Assembly (NCBI RefSeq): GCF_001894945.1
Contig: NZ_BCXE01000023.1
Location: 124,001-188,000, forward strand
From: Rhodococcus ruber NBRC 15591
GTDB lineage: Bacteria; Actinomycetota; Actinomycetes; Mycobacteriales; Mycobacteriaceae
Reading direction: 5' to 3'
Length of the DNA: 64,000 nucleotides
Part shown: piece by piece, positions 41,382 to 51,997 of the stretch
How the letters are laid out: each line of letters begins with the position of its first letter
Numbering within the stretch: position 1 is the first letter of the stretch
The notes under the pieces: model-generated
Told to the model about the DNA's origin: nothing
Seen by the model: the letters and a program-made list of their open reading frames with translations, nothing else
The model's database searches: none
Program-made: the position numbers and the translations under genes

Positions 41382-41966
41382 GTGGTCCAACCCCGCCGAC
41401 GTCTCGATCCCGAGCAGCGCCGCGCGCAGCTGCTCGACATCGGCGCGCGTCTGTTCGCCGAGCGTGCCTACGACGACGTGTGGATCGAGGAGGTCGCCGA
41501 GCTCGCGGGGGTTTCACGTGGCCTGATGTACCACTACTTTCCGACCAAGCGAGACTTCATGGCGGCGGTCGTCCAACGCGAATCGGACCGGCTGCTCGCC
41601 GTCACCGAACCGGATCCGCGGCTCACCGTCGCCGAGCGTATCACCGCGGGCCTCGACGCCTACCTCGACTACGTCGCCTCGCACCGGCAGGGCGTCGCGG
41701 CGGTCAACCGGGCCGCGGACTCCGCCGACGCCGGCATCCGCGCGATCGTCGACGCCGAACTCGGCGTGCAGCAGGAGCGCATCCTCGACGCCCTCGCCCC
41801 GCCCGACGACGAACGCGAACTCGTCGCGGTGGCCGTGCAGGGCTGGATCGCCCTCGTCCGCAGCGTCTGCGTCGACTGGCACGATCACCCCGCCGTCACC
41901 GGCGAACAGCTACGGGAGCTGTGCCTGAACGCACTGCGGGGCATGCTCGGCGGTCGCCTCGGCTGA
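41382..41966 (+). CDS. TetR-family regulator divergent from the P450
   Basis: A 194-residue TetR protein with a helix-turn-helix at about residues 14-58 (LLDIGARLFAERAYDDVWIEEVAELAGVS, GLMYHYFPTKRDF). TAGATT-N6-GTG suggests leaderless translation. It faces the P450 gene, which it probably controls. It is not KstR: no KstR-type box is nearby and the sequence does not look like that family. Confidence 0.87.
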   Translation: MVQPRRRLDPEQRRAQLLDIGARLFAERAYDDVWIEEVAELAGVSRGLMYHYFPTKRDFMAAVVQRESDRLLAVTEPDPRLTVAERITAGLDAYLDYVASHRQGVAAVNRAADSADAGIRAIVDAELGVQQERILDALAPPDDERELVAVAVQGWIALVRSVCVDWHDHPAVTGEQLRELCLNALRGMLGGRLG

Positions 41967-41989
41967 CGGTCCGGCGTTACCCTCGGTCC

Positions 41990-42259
41990 ATGTGCCGGAA
42001 CATCACGGAACTGCGCGGGCTCGAGCCGGCAGCGACCGACGAGGAGATCGAGGCCGCCGCCCGTCAGTACGTGCGCAAGGTCAGCGGCGTCCACAAGCTG
42101 TCCGACGCCACCCGCGAACCGTTCGAGGAGGCCGTCGCCGAGGTCAAGGCCGTCACCATGCGGCTGCTCGACCGGCTCCCGCCGCGCCGCCAGCCGCCGC
42201 CGACGGTGCCGCCGCTGCGCCGGCCGGAGGTGCAGGCGCGGATCGCAGCGCGCGGCTGA
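41990..42259 (+). CDS. DUF2277 protein
   Basis: The 89-residue protein starts MCRNITELRGLEP and continues AAARQYVRKVSG, the signature of the small DUF2277 family of unknown function. The proline-rich C-terminus is disordered. TACCCT lies six bases before the ATG with no ribosome-binding site, so it is probably leaderless. Confidence 0.85.
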   Translation: MCRNITELRGLEPAATDEEIEAAARQYVRKVSGVHKLSDATREPFEEAVAEVKAVTMRLLDRLPPRRQPPPTVPPLRRPEVQARIAARG

Positions 42260-42278
42260 ACCACGTCCTCGACGGGCC

Positions 42279-42925
42279 TCAGCCGGACGCCGGTGCCGTT
42301 CCCGCGGCACGGGCGTGGACCCAGGCAACCACCTGCGTGCGGGATCCGACCCCGAGTTTGCCCAGGATGTGCTCGACGTGCCCGTCGACCGTCCGGTGCG
42401 AGATCACGAGCTGATCCGCGATTTCCCGGTTGCTGAGGCCGCGGGCGACGAGTTCGGCCACCTCCGCTTCCCTGCGCGTCAACGGCGAGGCGCCGGGCGC
42501 CGTGGTGACCGACTCCTCCGCAGGCGTTCCGAGGGCCGTGTCGACTGTCTGCTCGATCGTCAGTCGTGCCGGCGGTGTCGACAGGCGGGCGTACCGCTTC
42601 GGTCCGAGAGTCTGCCGGACCCGCTTCTTCCAGTGCGCGGAGTCGTTCGTGATGTGGGGACCGAAGGCGGCGACGGACGTGCCGAGTCGCTGCCACACCG
42701 CCTCGGCGGCACCGAGGAGCGCGGCAGACCGCTCGGTGCGACCGGCCGCTTCCGCGGACCACGCGAGGAGTTCGATCGACAGGGCCGTGCAGATCTTGTC
42801 CTTGAACTCACGCTGGATCCGCAGGGCCCGTTCCGCCGCGCCGACGGCGTCGTCGACACGGCCGAGATGGAAGTAGGCCAGGCCCGAGACCCACGGGGCG
42901 TACCCGTCGTCGCGGGGTCCGGCGC
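42279..42925 (-). pseudogene. LuxR-family regulator, 3' fragment
   Basis: The C-terminal LuxR helix-turn-helix ([40 protein letters not shown], written here in parts: [28 protein letters not shown]) ends at 42279. Upstream the same frame gives TPR-like sequence ([36 protein letters not shown]) as in large LuxR/AAA regulators. It stops making sense near 42925, where an unrelated gene begins on the other strand. The N-terminal part, several hundred residues, is missing. Confidence 0.75.
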
Positions 42926-43568
42926 GGTGTTCGTCATGGCGCCCGACGGCGTGCCGATCGCCGACGAGTTCGTGGAACTGGCGGTGGCAGAAGGAGTCTC
43001 ACGGCTCGTGTTGCTGTCCAGCAAGGCGATCGACACGATGAACGACACGCGGCTGCTGGCCGCCGAACGCGCGGTCACCTCGGCGGGAGTGGAGTCGACA
43101 GTGGTCCGGGCGGACTGGTTCGATCAGAACTTCGACGAGGGCTTCCTGCGCGACGCTGTGCTCGCCGGCGACGTCGTGGTGCCGCTCGGCGACGTCCGGC
43201 AGGCGTTCAACGACGCCGAGGACATCGCCGCCGTCGCGGTGGTGGCTCCGACCGAGCCCGGTCATGCGGGTCGCACGTACGAGCTGAGCGGACCCGACGC
43301 GTTGTCGTTCGGGGAGGCGACGGCGATCGTCGCCCGCGAGTCGGGGCGGCCGGTGCGTTACCGCGGCGAGCCCGACGCCTACCTCGAGACCATGACCGGT
43401 TTCGGTCTGGACCGGGCGCAGGTGCTTGCCGAGATCGAGGCCTTCGAGGCGCTGCGGGCGACCGGCGACGTCACCCCGAACGACGTCGTCGCCGAGGTGA
43501 CGGGCCGGCCACCGATCTCGTTCGAGACCTACGCGCGCGGCGCGGCGGCGCGCGGCGCCTGGGCCTGA
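42926..43568 (+). pseudogene. NmrA-like NAD(P)-binding protein, 3' fragment
   Basis: From about 42926 the + frame encodes the rear of an NmrA/SDR-type protein ([66 protein letters not shown]). The N-terminal Rossmann loop GxTGxxG and about 70 residues are absent. An internal ATG at 42950 could still give 206 residues, but without a cofactor loop. The end overlaps ipdC by 40 bp. Confidence 0.75.
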
Positions 43569-44629
43569 CCACGCAGCGCGGCCAGCGCGTCGATCCGCTC
43601 GACGGCCTCGGTGACGATGCGGTCGATCAGCTCCTGGCAGCTGGGCAGGTCGTCGAGCATGCCGACGACCTGCCCGGAGGCGAGCACACCGGCCTCGGTG
43701 TTGCCCTCGACGAGCCCGGCCTTGAGCAGCATGGGGGTGTTGGCCGCCATGATGATCTGCTGCCACGTGCGGTCGCTCGCCCGCTTCATCGCGATGCCGT
43801 CCTTGACGAGCGTCGACCACTTCATCCCGGTCATGGCCTTGAACTTGGCCGCGTTCCTGGCGGCGGCGGCGAGGCCCTTCGCGTAGCTGCCGCGTTCGAG
43901 GCTGTCCACGAGCTCGGTGTTGAGCACGCGGTGCGGCATGCCGTCGACCTTGACCGAGACCGTCGTGTCCTGCAGGCCCCGGCCCAGGTACTCCTGCTTC
44001 ACCGAGTCGGGCACGGCGCTGTCGCTGGTGAGCAGGAACCGGGTGCCCATGGCGACGCCGGCCGCCCCGTAGGCGAGCGCCGCTGCCAGGCCCCGGCCGT
44101 CGAAGAACCCGCCGGCCGCGACGACCGGGATGTCGACGGCGTCGAGCACGCTCGGCAGCAGCAGCGTGGTGGCCACCGGTCCGGTGTGCCCGCCGCCTTC
44201 GCCGCCCTGCACGATCACCGCGTCGGCGCCCCACGAGGCCACCTTCACCGCGTGCTTCGCGGCGCCGATGGACGGGATCACCACGACGCCGTGATCCTTG
44301 AGCTCGGCGATCAGTTCCTTCCTGGGCGCGAGCGCGAAGGACGCGACCTTGACGTTCTCGCGGATGAGCAGGTCGATGCGCTGGGCGGCGTCGGACGCAT
44401 CGGCCCGGATGTTCACGCCGAAGGGCTTGTCCGTCGCCGCCTTCGTCTTCGCGACGGCGACCTCGAGTTCCTCGTACGTCATCGTCGCCGACGCCAGGAT
44501 GCCGAGGCCACCCGCGTTGGAGGTGGCGGCGGTCAGCCGGGGGCCGGACACCCAGCCCATGCCGGTCTGGACGATCGGATGCTCGATGCCGACCAGGTCG
44601 GTCAGGGCCGTCGTCAGGCGCGGACTCAT
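43529..44629 (-). CDS. ipdC: Flavin-dependent IpdC of the HIP pathway
   Basis: A 366-residue protein of the nitronate-monooxygenase/2-enoyl reductase TIM-barrel flavoenzyme family. QTGMGWVSGPRLTAATSNAGGLG, GVNIRAD, VQGGEGGGHTG and AAGGFFDGRGLAAALAYGAAGVAMGTRF form the FMN site. Its place below ipdB matches Rv3553 (IpdC). The start overlaps the ipdB stop. The Ala/Pro-rich C-terminus runs 40 bp into the NmrA fragment on the other strand. Confidence 0.88.
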   Translation of the reverse strand: MSPRLTTALTDLVGIEHPIVQTGMGWVSGPRLTAATSNAGGLGILASATMTYEELEVAVAKTKAATDKPFGVNIRADASDAAQRIDLLIRENVKVASFALAPRKELIAELKDHGVVVIPSIGAAKHAVKVASWGADAVIVQGGEGGGHTGPVATTLLLPSVLDAVDIPVVAAGGFFDGRGLAAALAYGAAGVAMGTRFLLTSDSAVPDSVKQEYLGRGLQDTTVSVKVDGMPHRVLNTELVDSLERGSYAKGLAAAARNAAKFKAMTGMKWSTLVKDGIAMKRASDRTWQQIIMAANTPMLLKAGLVEGNTEAGVLASGQVVGMLDDLPSCQELIDRIVTEAVERIDALAALRGQAQAPRAAAPRA

Positions 44630-45402
44630 ACCGCGACCTCCCGGTCTCGCAGCCCACGCGGATCGAGGACCTCACGGATCAGGCGCAGTTCCTCGGCGGT
44701 GGGCTCCCGGGTGAGGCCGGCCTCGTCGAGGCCCGCCACCTCGAAGGAGGTGTTCTCGGCGACCTGCTCGGCGGTGACCCCGGGGTGCAGGGTCAGCGCC
44801 CGGAACGTGTGGCCGGGACCGCCGAAGTCGAACGAGCCGAGGTTGGTGACGACCCGGTGCAGGTGCAGGAACCGGAACGCCGGGTTGGCCGGATCGACCT
44901 TGTCGTAGCCGACACCCGAGACGATGTCGACCTTGTCGCAGAACACGCGCGTGTTGTGCTTGCCGACCCAGTAGCTCGTCGCGTGGTTGATGGTGTTGCC
45001 GGGGGCGCCGCGCACGCCGAACATCTGCCGGGTGGGGTGCTGCAGCGGCCCGAACGCCGACAGGTTCTGGTTGCCGTGCCGGTCGATCTGGTTGGCGCCC
45101 ATCACGACGTGGCGTCGGCCGGAGGCGACGACGTCGAACACCTTGCGGAACGGCATCCAGCCTTCGATCGGGCCCTTCGCGCCGACGGCGGGGGTGTCGG
45201 CGAGGATCAGGGCCTCGCCGTCGGTGATGAGCAGGTCCGGTTCGGTGGTCAGCCGGGCGAGGCGGGCGCCGATGAGCGGCAGGGTCGCCATCGGGCTGGC
45301 CATGATCTCGCCGGCGCCGGCGAAGATCTCGGCGCATGCGATGGCGCAGTACTCGGCGCGGGTCACCGTGCCGGAGGTCGCCGGGGTGGTCGTCTCGGTC
45401 AT
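44626..45402 (-). CDS. ipdB: COCHEA-CoA hydrolase subunit IpdB
   Basis: A 258-residue class I CoA-transferase-fold beta subunit. EIMASPMATLPLIGARLARLT, DLLITDGEA and GANQIDRHGNQNLSAFG are characteristic. With IpdA it hydrolytically opens the last steroid ring (ring C) rather than transferring CoA. Overlapping start and stop codons link ipdA-ipdB-ipdC. Confidence 0.92.
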   Translation of the reverse strand: MTETTTPATSGTVTRAEYCAIACAEIFAGAGEIMASPMATLPLIGARLARLTTEPDLLITDGEALILADTPAVGAKGPIEGWMPFRKVFDVVASGRRHVVMGANQIDRHGNQNLSAFGPLQHPTRQMFGVRGAPGNTINHATSYWVGKHNTRVFCDKVDIVSGVGYDKVDPANPAFRFLHLHRVVTNLGSFDFGGPGHTFRALTLHPGVTAEQVAENTSFEVAGLDEAGLTREPTAEELRLIREVLDPRGLRDREVAV

Positions 45403-46280
45403 GCCTGCTCCTCGCTGAAGGCCTGCACTGCGGCCTGGTAGTCGTCCTCGCTGCCGGAGAGGAACCGGTCGACGAACCCCTGCCACGTCTGCGGGTCCTT
45501 CGCCGATTCGGCGTAGTGGCGCTGGAACTTCTCGTCGCGGCCGTAACTGTCGCCGGCAAGGGTGAAGTGGGCGCCGTTCGGTGCCTCGACGACCCCGTCG
45601 ACCATCATGCGGTTGAGGACGAGGGACTGCAGCGGAACGGATTTGACGAGCTCCTCGGTCTCGACGATGCGTTCGACCGAGACGAACCGCTTCTCGGCGG
45701 CCAGGCAGTACAGGTCGTCGAAGTAGGGGTCGACGCCGGTGTAGGCGGCGTTGCCGTGCGCATCGCCGATGTTCAGATGCACCAGGGCCGCATCGAGATT
45801 CAGCGCCGGCATCGCGATCAGCGTCTCGGCCTCGCCCGACTCGCCGGGGTACGGCGAGGTGACGGTCTGCAGCTCGCCTTCCCAGAAGTCGACGACGGCC
45901 GAGCCCAGGCCGGCGCGGATCGGCAGGAACGGCAGCCGCGCGGCGGCCGCCTCGAGGCCGCACTTGACCATGCCCTCGTCCATCTCCCGCGCGACGATCT
46001 CCCCGTTCGTGCGGGCCTTGGCGAACCACGGGTCGTAGAACGGGGCCGAGTCGAGGGAGACGAACCCGTAGTACGCCTTCTTCACCTTCCCGGCCGAGCA
46101 CAGCAGGCCCAGGTCCGGGCCCCCGTAGGTCACGACCGTCAGGTCCGTCAGATCCGAGCGCAGGATCGCGCGGACGAGCGCCATCGGCTTGCGCCGCGAC
46201 CCCCAGCCGCCGATGCCGATCGTCATGCCGCTGCGCAGCTCGCCGACCACGTCGTCGAGCGACATCCTCTTGTCACGCAT
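45399..46280 (-). CDS. ipdA: COCHEA-CoA hydrolase subunit IpdA
   Basis: A 293-residue CoA-transferase-fold alpha subunit. MTIGIGGWGSRRKPMALVRAI is the CoA-binding N-terminus. The acidic stretch REMDEGM (residues 98-104) is where the catalytic Glu of M. tuberculosis IpdA should align. It lies 19 bp below echA20 and overlaps ipdB by four bases. Confidence 0.92.
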   Translation of the reverse strand: MRDKRMSLDDVVGELRSGMTIGIGGWGSRRKPMALVRAILRSDLTDLTVVTYGGPDLGLLCSAGKVKKAYYGFVSLDSAPFYDPWFAKARTNGEIVAREMDEGMVKCGLEAAAARLPFLPIRAGLGSAVVDFWEGELQTVTSPYPGESGEAETLIAMPALNLDAALVHLNIGDAHGNAAYTGVDPYFDDLYCLAAEKRFVSVERIVETEELVKSVPLQSLVLNRMMVDGVVEAPNGAHFTLAGDSYGRDEKFQRHYAESAKDPQTWQGFVDRFLSGSEDDYQAAVQAFSEEQA

Positions 46281-46299
46281 GGTGTTTCATGTCTCCTGG

Positions 46300-47061
46300 T
46301 CAGTGGTTGGCGCGCGGTTTGCCGGTGGCGACGAACTCGTCCCGGTGCTCGTCCGCGACGCCCGCGAGGTTGAGTTCGAAGGTGAAGCCCTGCTCGAAGC
46401 GGTAGCTGTCCTTCACGTCCACCGGGTCGATGCCGTTGATGGCCTCCTTGGCGCAGCGGATGACTCGGGTGTCCTTCGCCGCGATCTTCCCGGCGATCTC
46501 GCGGGCCGTGGCGTCGAGTTCGGCGCGCGGGACCACCTTGTAGACGGAACCGAAGTGCTCGAGCTGCTGGGCCGTGACGTTCTGCGCCGTGTAGTAGAGG
46601 GTGCGCATCATGTGCTGCGGCACGAGCCGGGCGAGGTGGGTGGCGGCGCCGAGCGCGCCGCGGTCCACCTCGGGCAGGCCGAAGACGGCGTCGTCGGAGG
46701 CGACGATGACGTCGGCGTTGCCGACGAGACCGATTCCGCCGCCGACGCAGAAGCCGTTCACGGCGACCACGACGGGCACGGCGCAGTCGTAGACGGCGGC
46801 GAAGGCGGCGGCGCAGCCGCGGTTGGCGGCGATGAGGGCGTCGTGCCCGTCGGTGGCCTGCATCTCCTTGATGTCGACGCCGGCATTGAAGCCGCGGCCC
46901 TCCGCGCGCAGGATCACCACGTGCGTGGCCGGATCCTTGCCTGCGGCGAGGACCGCGTCGGCCAGTTCGAACCACCCCTGGGAGGGGATGGCGTTCACAG
47001 GCGGGTAGTCGACGGTGACCGTGGTGATGCCCGCGCCGTCGGTGGTCGAGGTGATGCCCAT
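46300..47061 (-). CDS. echA20: Ring-opening crotonase EchA20
   Basis: A 253-residue crotonase-fold hydrolase. GRGFNAGVDIKEM and NGFCVGGGIGLVGNADVIVA form the oxyanion hole. EchA20 opens the remaining five-membered ring of the HIC-type intermediate before IpdAB acts. It is first in echA20-ipdA-ipdB-ipdC, with a KstR2-like site 26 bases upstream of its start. Confidence 0.9.
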   Translation of the reverse strand: MGITSTTDGAGITTVTVDYPPVNAIPSQGWFELADAVLAAGKDPATHVVILRAEGRGFNAGVDIKEMQATDGHDALIAANRGCAAAFAAVYDCAVPVVVAVNGFCVGGGIGLVGNADVIVASDDAVFGLPEVDRGALGAATHLARLVPQHMMRTLYYTAQNVTAQQLEHFGSVYKVVPRAELDATAREIAGKIAAKDTRVIRCAKEAINGIDPVDVKDSYRFEQGFTFELNLAGVADEHRDEFVATGKPRANH

Positions 47062-47086
47062 GGCAGGTTCCTAACGTCTGTACCGA

Positions 47087-47104
47087 ACCAAGCGATTGCT
47101 TGGT
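47087..47104. promoter_or_regulatory. KstR2-like operator between echA20 and the SDR gene
   Basis: ACCAAGC-GATT-GCTTGGT is a perfect inverted repeat of the KstR2 half-site, but with a wider spacer than the consensus. Read as two 14-bp windows it makes overlapping near-matches to ANCAAGNNCTTGNT. It is centrally placed between the divergent operons. Confidence 0.65.
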
Positions 47105-47210
47105 AAGTTAGCACATGCGGGGCGAAGACCCCAGGGAGCGGAATCGTGGAGGCGGGGCGATCGTGTCGCCCGAATTCCGCGACAACGACATCTATTCGAG
47201 GAGAAGACAA

Positions 47211-48125
47211 GTGAGTGGACTGGTCAACGGGCGCGTCGTGATCGTCACCGGCGCGGGGCGCGGTATCGGACGGGCCCACGCGCTGGCGTTCGCCGCCGAG
47301 GGGGCGAAGGTCGTGGTCAACGACATCGGGGCCGGCGCGGACGGTTCCGCGACGGGGGAGAGCCCCGCGGAGCAGGTCGTCGCGGAGATCCGGGCGGCCG
47401 GCGGCGAGGCCGTCGTCAACGGTGACGACGTCGCCGACTGGGCCGGCGCGCAGAACCTGGTGCAGACGGCCCTGGACACCTTCGGGCGGCTCGACGTCCT
47501 GGTCAACAACGCCGGATTCCTGCGGGATCGCATGCTCGCCAACATGAGCGAGGAGGAATGGGATGCGGTGATCCGGGTGCATCTGAAGGGCCACTTCGCT
47601 CCGATGCGGCACGCGATGGCGTACTGGCGCGGGGAGGCGAAGGCCGGCAACCCGGTCGACGCCCGCATCGTCAACACCAGCTCGGGTGCCGGCCTGATGG
47701 GCAGCATCGGCCAGGGCAACTACGCCGCCGCGAAGGCGGGGATCGCCACCCTCACGATCCAGGCGGCCGCGGAGTTCGCGCGCTACGGCGTCACCGTCAA
47801 CGCGATCGCGCCGGCCGCGCGGACCCGCATGACCGTGGGCGCGGGCGGGGCGATGGCCGAGTCGATGGCCGCCCCCGAGGACGGGTTCGACGCGATGGCC
47901 CCGGAGAACGTCTCACCGCTGGTGGTGTGGCTCGGCAGCGCCGAGTCCAAGGAGGTCACGGGCCGGGTCTTCGAGGTGGAGGGCGGCAAGGTCTCCGTCG
48001 CCGACGGCTGGCGGCACGGCGAGGCGATCGACAAGGGCGAGCGCTGGGATCCGAAGGAACTCGGCCCGGTGGTGGAGAAGCTGATCGCGCGCAGCGAGCC
48101 CCCGACCCCGGTCTACGGCGCCTGA
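47211..48125 (+). CDS. Short-chain dehydrogenase (Rv3548c-like)
   Basis: A 304-residue SDR. TGAGRGIGRA, NNAGF, NTSSGAGLMGS and NYAAAKAG give the cofactor loop and catalytic Ser-Tyr-Lys. Length and context match Rv3548c, a KstR2-regulon gene whose exact HIP substrate is unsettled. I chose GTG 47211 because GAGGAGA precedes it; the frame opens at 47115. Confidence 0.88.
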   Translation: MSGLVNGRVVIVTGAGRGIGRAHALAFAAEGAKVVVNDIGAGADGSATGESPAEQVVAEIRAAGGEAVVNGDDVADWAGAQNLVQTALDTFGRLDVLVNNAGFLRDRMLANMSEEEWDAVIRVHLKGHFAPMRHAMAYWRGEAKAGNPVDARIVNTSSGAGLMGSIGQGNYAAAKAGIATLTIQAAAEFARYGVTVNAIAPAARTRMTVGAGGAMAESMAAPEDGFDAMAPENVSPLVVWLGSAESKEVTGRVFEVEGGKVSVADGWRHGEAIDKGERWDPKELGPVVEKLIARSEPPTPVYGA

Positions 48126-48129
48126 CCGG

Positions 48130-48173
48130 CCGTGCGCGCTTTCGGTAGCGCCCGCTACCGAAAGCGCGCACGG
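48130..48173. terminator. 21-bp-stem hairpin (family B) between convergent genes
   Basis: CCGTGCGCGCTTTCGGTAGCG and its exact complement flank two bases. It lies between the SDR gene and the convergent GNAT gene. It differs from the palindrome at 37505-37548 at only a few positions. Confidence 0.72.
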
Positions 48174-48183
48174 GTGGGGGCGA

Positions 48184-48843
48184 CTATGCGGGCGAACGGA
48201 CGATGATGGTGGTGCCGGGGAAGTACGCGGCCAGCTCGGTGCGGGCGTGCTTGAGGGTCGCGGTGCCGTAGCCCTGCTTGCGCAGCTCCGGGTGGACCCA
48301 GATCGCGACGTCGACCTCGTGGCCCTGGAGCTCACCGAACGCGAAACCGACCGGCTTGGGGTCGGTGCCGGACAGGTCCTCGGCGACCAGCCACACCGCG
48401 GACTCGTCGTCGATGCGCGACAGGCCGGCGGCGCGTTCCTGCTCGACCCGCTCCTCGCCGGCGTCGCCGAGCTGCTCCTCGCACCGCGCGCGGAACAGCT
48501 CGCGGTCCCGATCGCTGTTGCTGAACTGACGCAGCCGGAAGTGGGCACCGGTGGCGTACGGACGTTCGGCGGGCGTCCACTTCAGCACCGCGTCGAGGTC
48601 GTCGAGTTCCTCCCGGATCTTCTTCCGCTCCGCCTTGGTCAGCCGCCGGAACGGAAGGTTGAGCACCGCTTCGGCGCACGACTCGTTCGTGTCGAGCAGC
48701 CGCGCGACGGTCGTGACCGCCTCGGCCCGGTCGTCGCTCTCGACGATGGCATCGAGGACCTCGTGCCGGCGTTCGAGCGCGCGCAGCAGTGCGGCGGCGA
48801 TCTCCCGCTTGTCGAGTACGCGGTCGTGGTTGGCGGTTGTCAT
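48184..48843 (-). CDS. GyrA-like helical domain fused to GNAT acetyltransferase
   Basis: The 219-residue protein has two parts. Residues about 8-90 (ALLRALERRHEVLDAIVESDD, RLLDTNESCAEAVLNLPFRRLTKAERKKI) resemble the coiled-coil/dimerisation segment of GyrA and ParC. Residues about 100-219 look like a GNAT fold (VGFAFGELQGHEVDVAIWVHPELRKQGYGTATL, with RKQGYG as the acetyl-CoA loop). A DNA-gyrase-interacting acetyltransferase or a protective mimic are possibilities. Function unknown. Confidence 0.72.
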   Translation of the reverse strand: MTTANHDRVLDKREIAAALLRALERRHEVLDAIVESDDRAEAVTTVARLLDTNESCAEAVLNLPFRRLTKAERKKIREELDDLDAVLKWTPAERPYATGAHFRLRQFSNSDRDRELFRARCEEQLGDAGEERVEQERAAGLSRIDDESAVWLVAEDLSGTDPKPVGFAFGELQGHEVDVAIWVHPELRKQGYGTATLKHARTELAAYFPGTTIIVRSPA

Positions 48844-48922
48844 CGGGTGACATCCCTTCTCGAGAGCAGCTCGACCGGGCACCCCACTGGTTCGTGCCCG
48901 GCCGTGCCGGCTCCCGCGAAGA

Positions 48923-50687
<1,765 letters not shown>

Positions 50688-50688
50688 T

Positions 50689-50702
50689 TAGAACGTGTTC
50701 CA
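50689..50702. promoter_or_regulatory. KstR-type operator near cyp125
   Basis: TAGAACGTGTTCCA matches TNNAACNNGTTNNA at all fixed positions. It lies 41 bases upstream of the cyp125 start. Confidence 0.87.
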
Positions 50703-50743
50703 CATCGCGACCCGGTGCACTCGTCAGGGTAGGAGAGAATTCA

Positions 50744-51997
50744 GTGGCGCAGCCCAACATCCCCGAAGACATCGACTTCACCGATCCGGATCTCTACGCC
50801 GAGCGGATGCCGTTCGAGGAGTTCGCCGAGCTGCGTAGGACGGCCCCCGTCTGGTGGAACAAGAAATCCCCGGACGTCGGCGGGTTCCACGACGAGGGAT
50901 TCTGGGTCGTGTCCCGGCACGAGGAGGTCCGTGAGGTCTCCCGCCGCAGCGACGTGTTCTCCAACTGGGAGAACACCGCCATCCCGCGGTTCAACGACGA
51001 CATCCCGCGCGAGGCCATCGAACTGCAGCGGCACGTCCTGCTCAACAAGGACGCTCCCGAGCACACCAAGCTGCGCAAACTCGTCGCCCGCGGGTTCACC
51101 CCGCGCGCCATCAACGGCCTCCGGGACGAGCTGAACGCCCGCGCGAAGAAGATCGTCGAGGAAGCCTGCCAGGCCGGCCGGGGCGATTTCGTCACCCAGG
51201 TCGCCGCCGAGCTGCCCCTGCAGGCCATCGCCGAACTGATCGGCGTCCCGCAGGAGGACCGGGACAAGATCTTCGAGTGGTCGAATCAGATGACCGGCTA
51301 CGACGATCCGGACAACACCGCCGACCCCGCGGCCGCGTCGATGGAGGTTCTCGGCTACGCGTACCAGATGGCCGCCGCGCGCAAGGAGTGCCCGGCGGAC
51401 GACATCGTCACCACGCTGATCGAGGCGGACATCGACGGGGACGAGCTCTCACCCGAGGAGTTCGGCTTCTTCTTCATCGTGCTCGCCGTCGCCGGCAACG
51501 AGACCACCCGCAACGCGATCACGCACGGCATGGCGGCGTTCCTCGACAACCCGGAGCAGTGGGAGATCTTCAAGCGGGACCGCCCGAAGACCGCGGCCGA
51601 CGAGATCATCCGCTGGGCCACGCCGGTCACGTCGTTCCAGCGCACCGCGCTCGAGGACACCGAACTCGGCGGGCAGACGATTCGCAAGGGCGACCGCGTC
51701 GTGATGCTGTACGCGTCGGCGAACAACGACGAGGAGGTGTTCGAGAACCCCCGGACATTCGACATCCTGCGAGATCCCAACCCGCACCTCGCGTTCGGCG
51801 GAACCGGCGCGCACTACTGCCTCGGCGCCAACCTGGCGCGGATGGAGATCGACCTCGTGTTCAACGCGATCGCCGACTACATGCCCGACATCACCAAGGT
51901 CGCCGATCCGCGCCGGTTGCGGTCCGGCTGGCTCAACGGCATCAAGGAGTTCCGGGTGGACTACAGGACGGAGGGCGGCTGCCCCGTCGAGCACTGA
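50744..51997 (+). CDS. cyp125: Steroid C26/C27 monooxygenase CYP125
   Basis: A 417-residue P450 that oxidises the terminal side-chain carbon of cholesterol or cholestenone. I-helix AVAGNETTRNA, EIIRW, and haem Cys359 in FGGTGAHYCLG are visible. The N-terminus DFTDPDLYAERMPFEEFAELR is typical of CYP125. GTG 50744 has AGGAGAG upstream. Confidence 0.94.
   Translation: MAQPNIPEDIDFTDPDLYAERMPFEEFAELRRTAPVWWNKKSPDVGGFHDEGFWVVSRHEEVREVSRRSDVFSNWENTAIPRFNDDIPREAIELQRHVLLNKDAPEHTKLRKLVARGFTPRAINGLRDELNARAKKIVEEACQAGRGDFVTQVAAELPLQAIAELIGVPQEDRDKIFEWSNQMTGYDDPDNTADPAAASMEVLGYAYQMAAARKECPADDIVTTLIEADIDGDELSPEEFGFFFIVLAVAGNETTRNAITHGMAAFLDNPEQWEIFKRDRPKTAADEIIRWATPVTSFQRTALEDTELGGQTIRKGDRVVMLYASANNDEEVFENPRTFDILRDPNPHLAFGGTGAHYCLGANLARMEIDLVFNAIADYMPDITKVADPRRLRSGWLNGIKEFRVDYRTEGGCPVEH

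Noticed and set aside
41382-41966. TetR gene considered as kstR
   Set aside because: No KstR-type box lies nearby, the divergent gene is a BM3-like P450, and the sequence does not resemble KstR; kstR appears to be outside the window.
42950-43568. Intact 206-residue NmrA-like gene from the internal ATG
   Set aside because: It would lack the Rossmann cofactor loop and has no ribosome-binding site; it is better treated as the remnant of a truncated gene.
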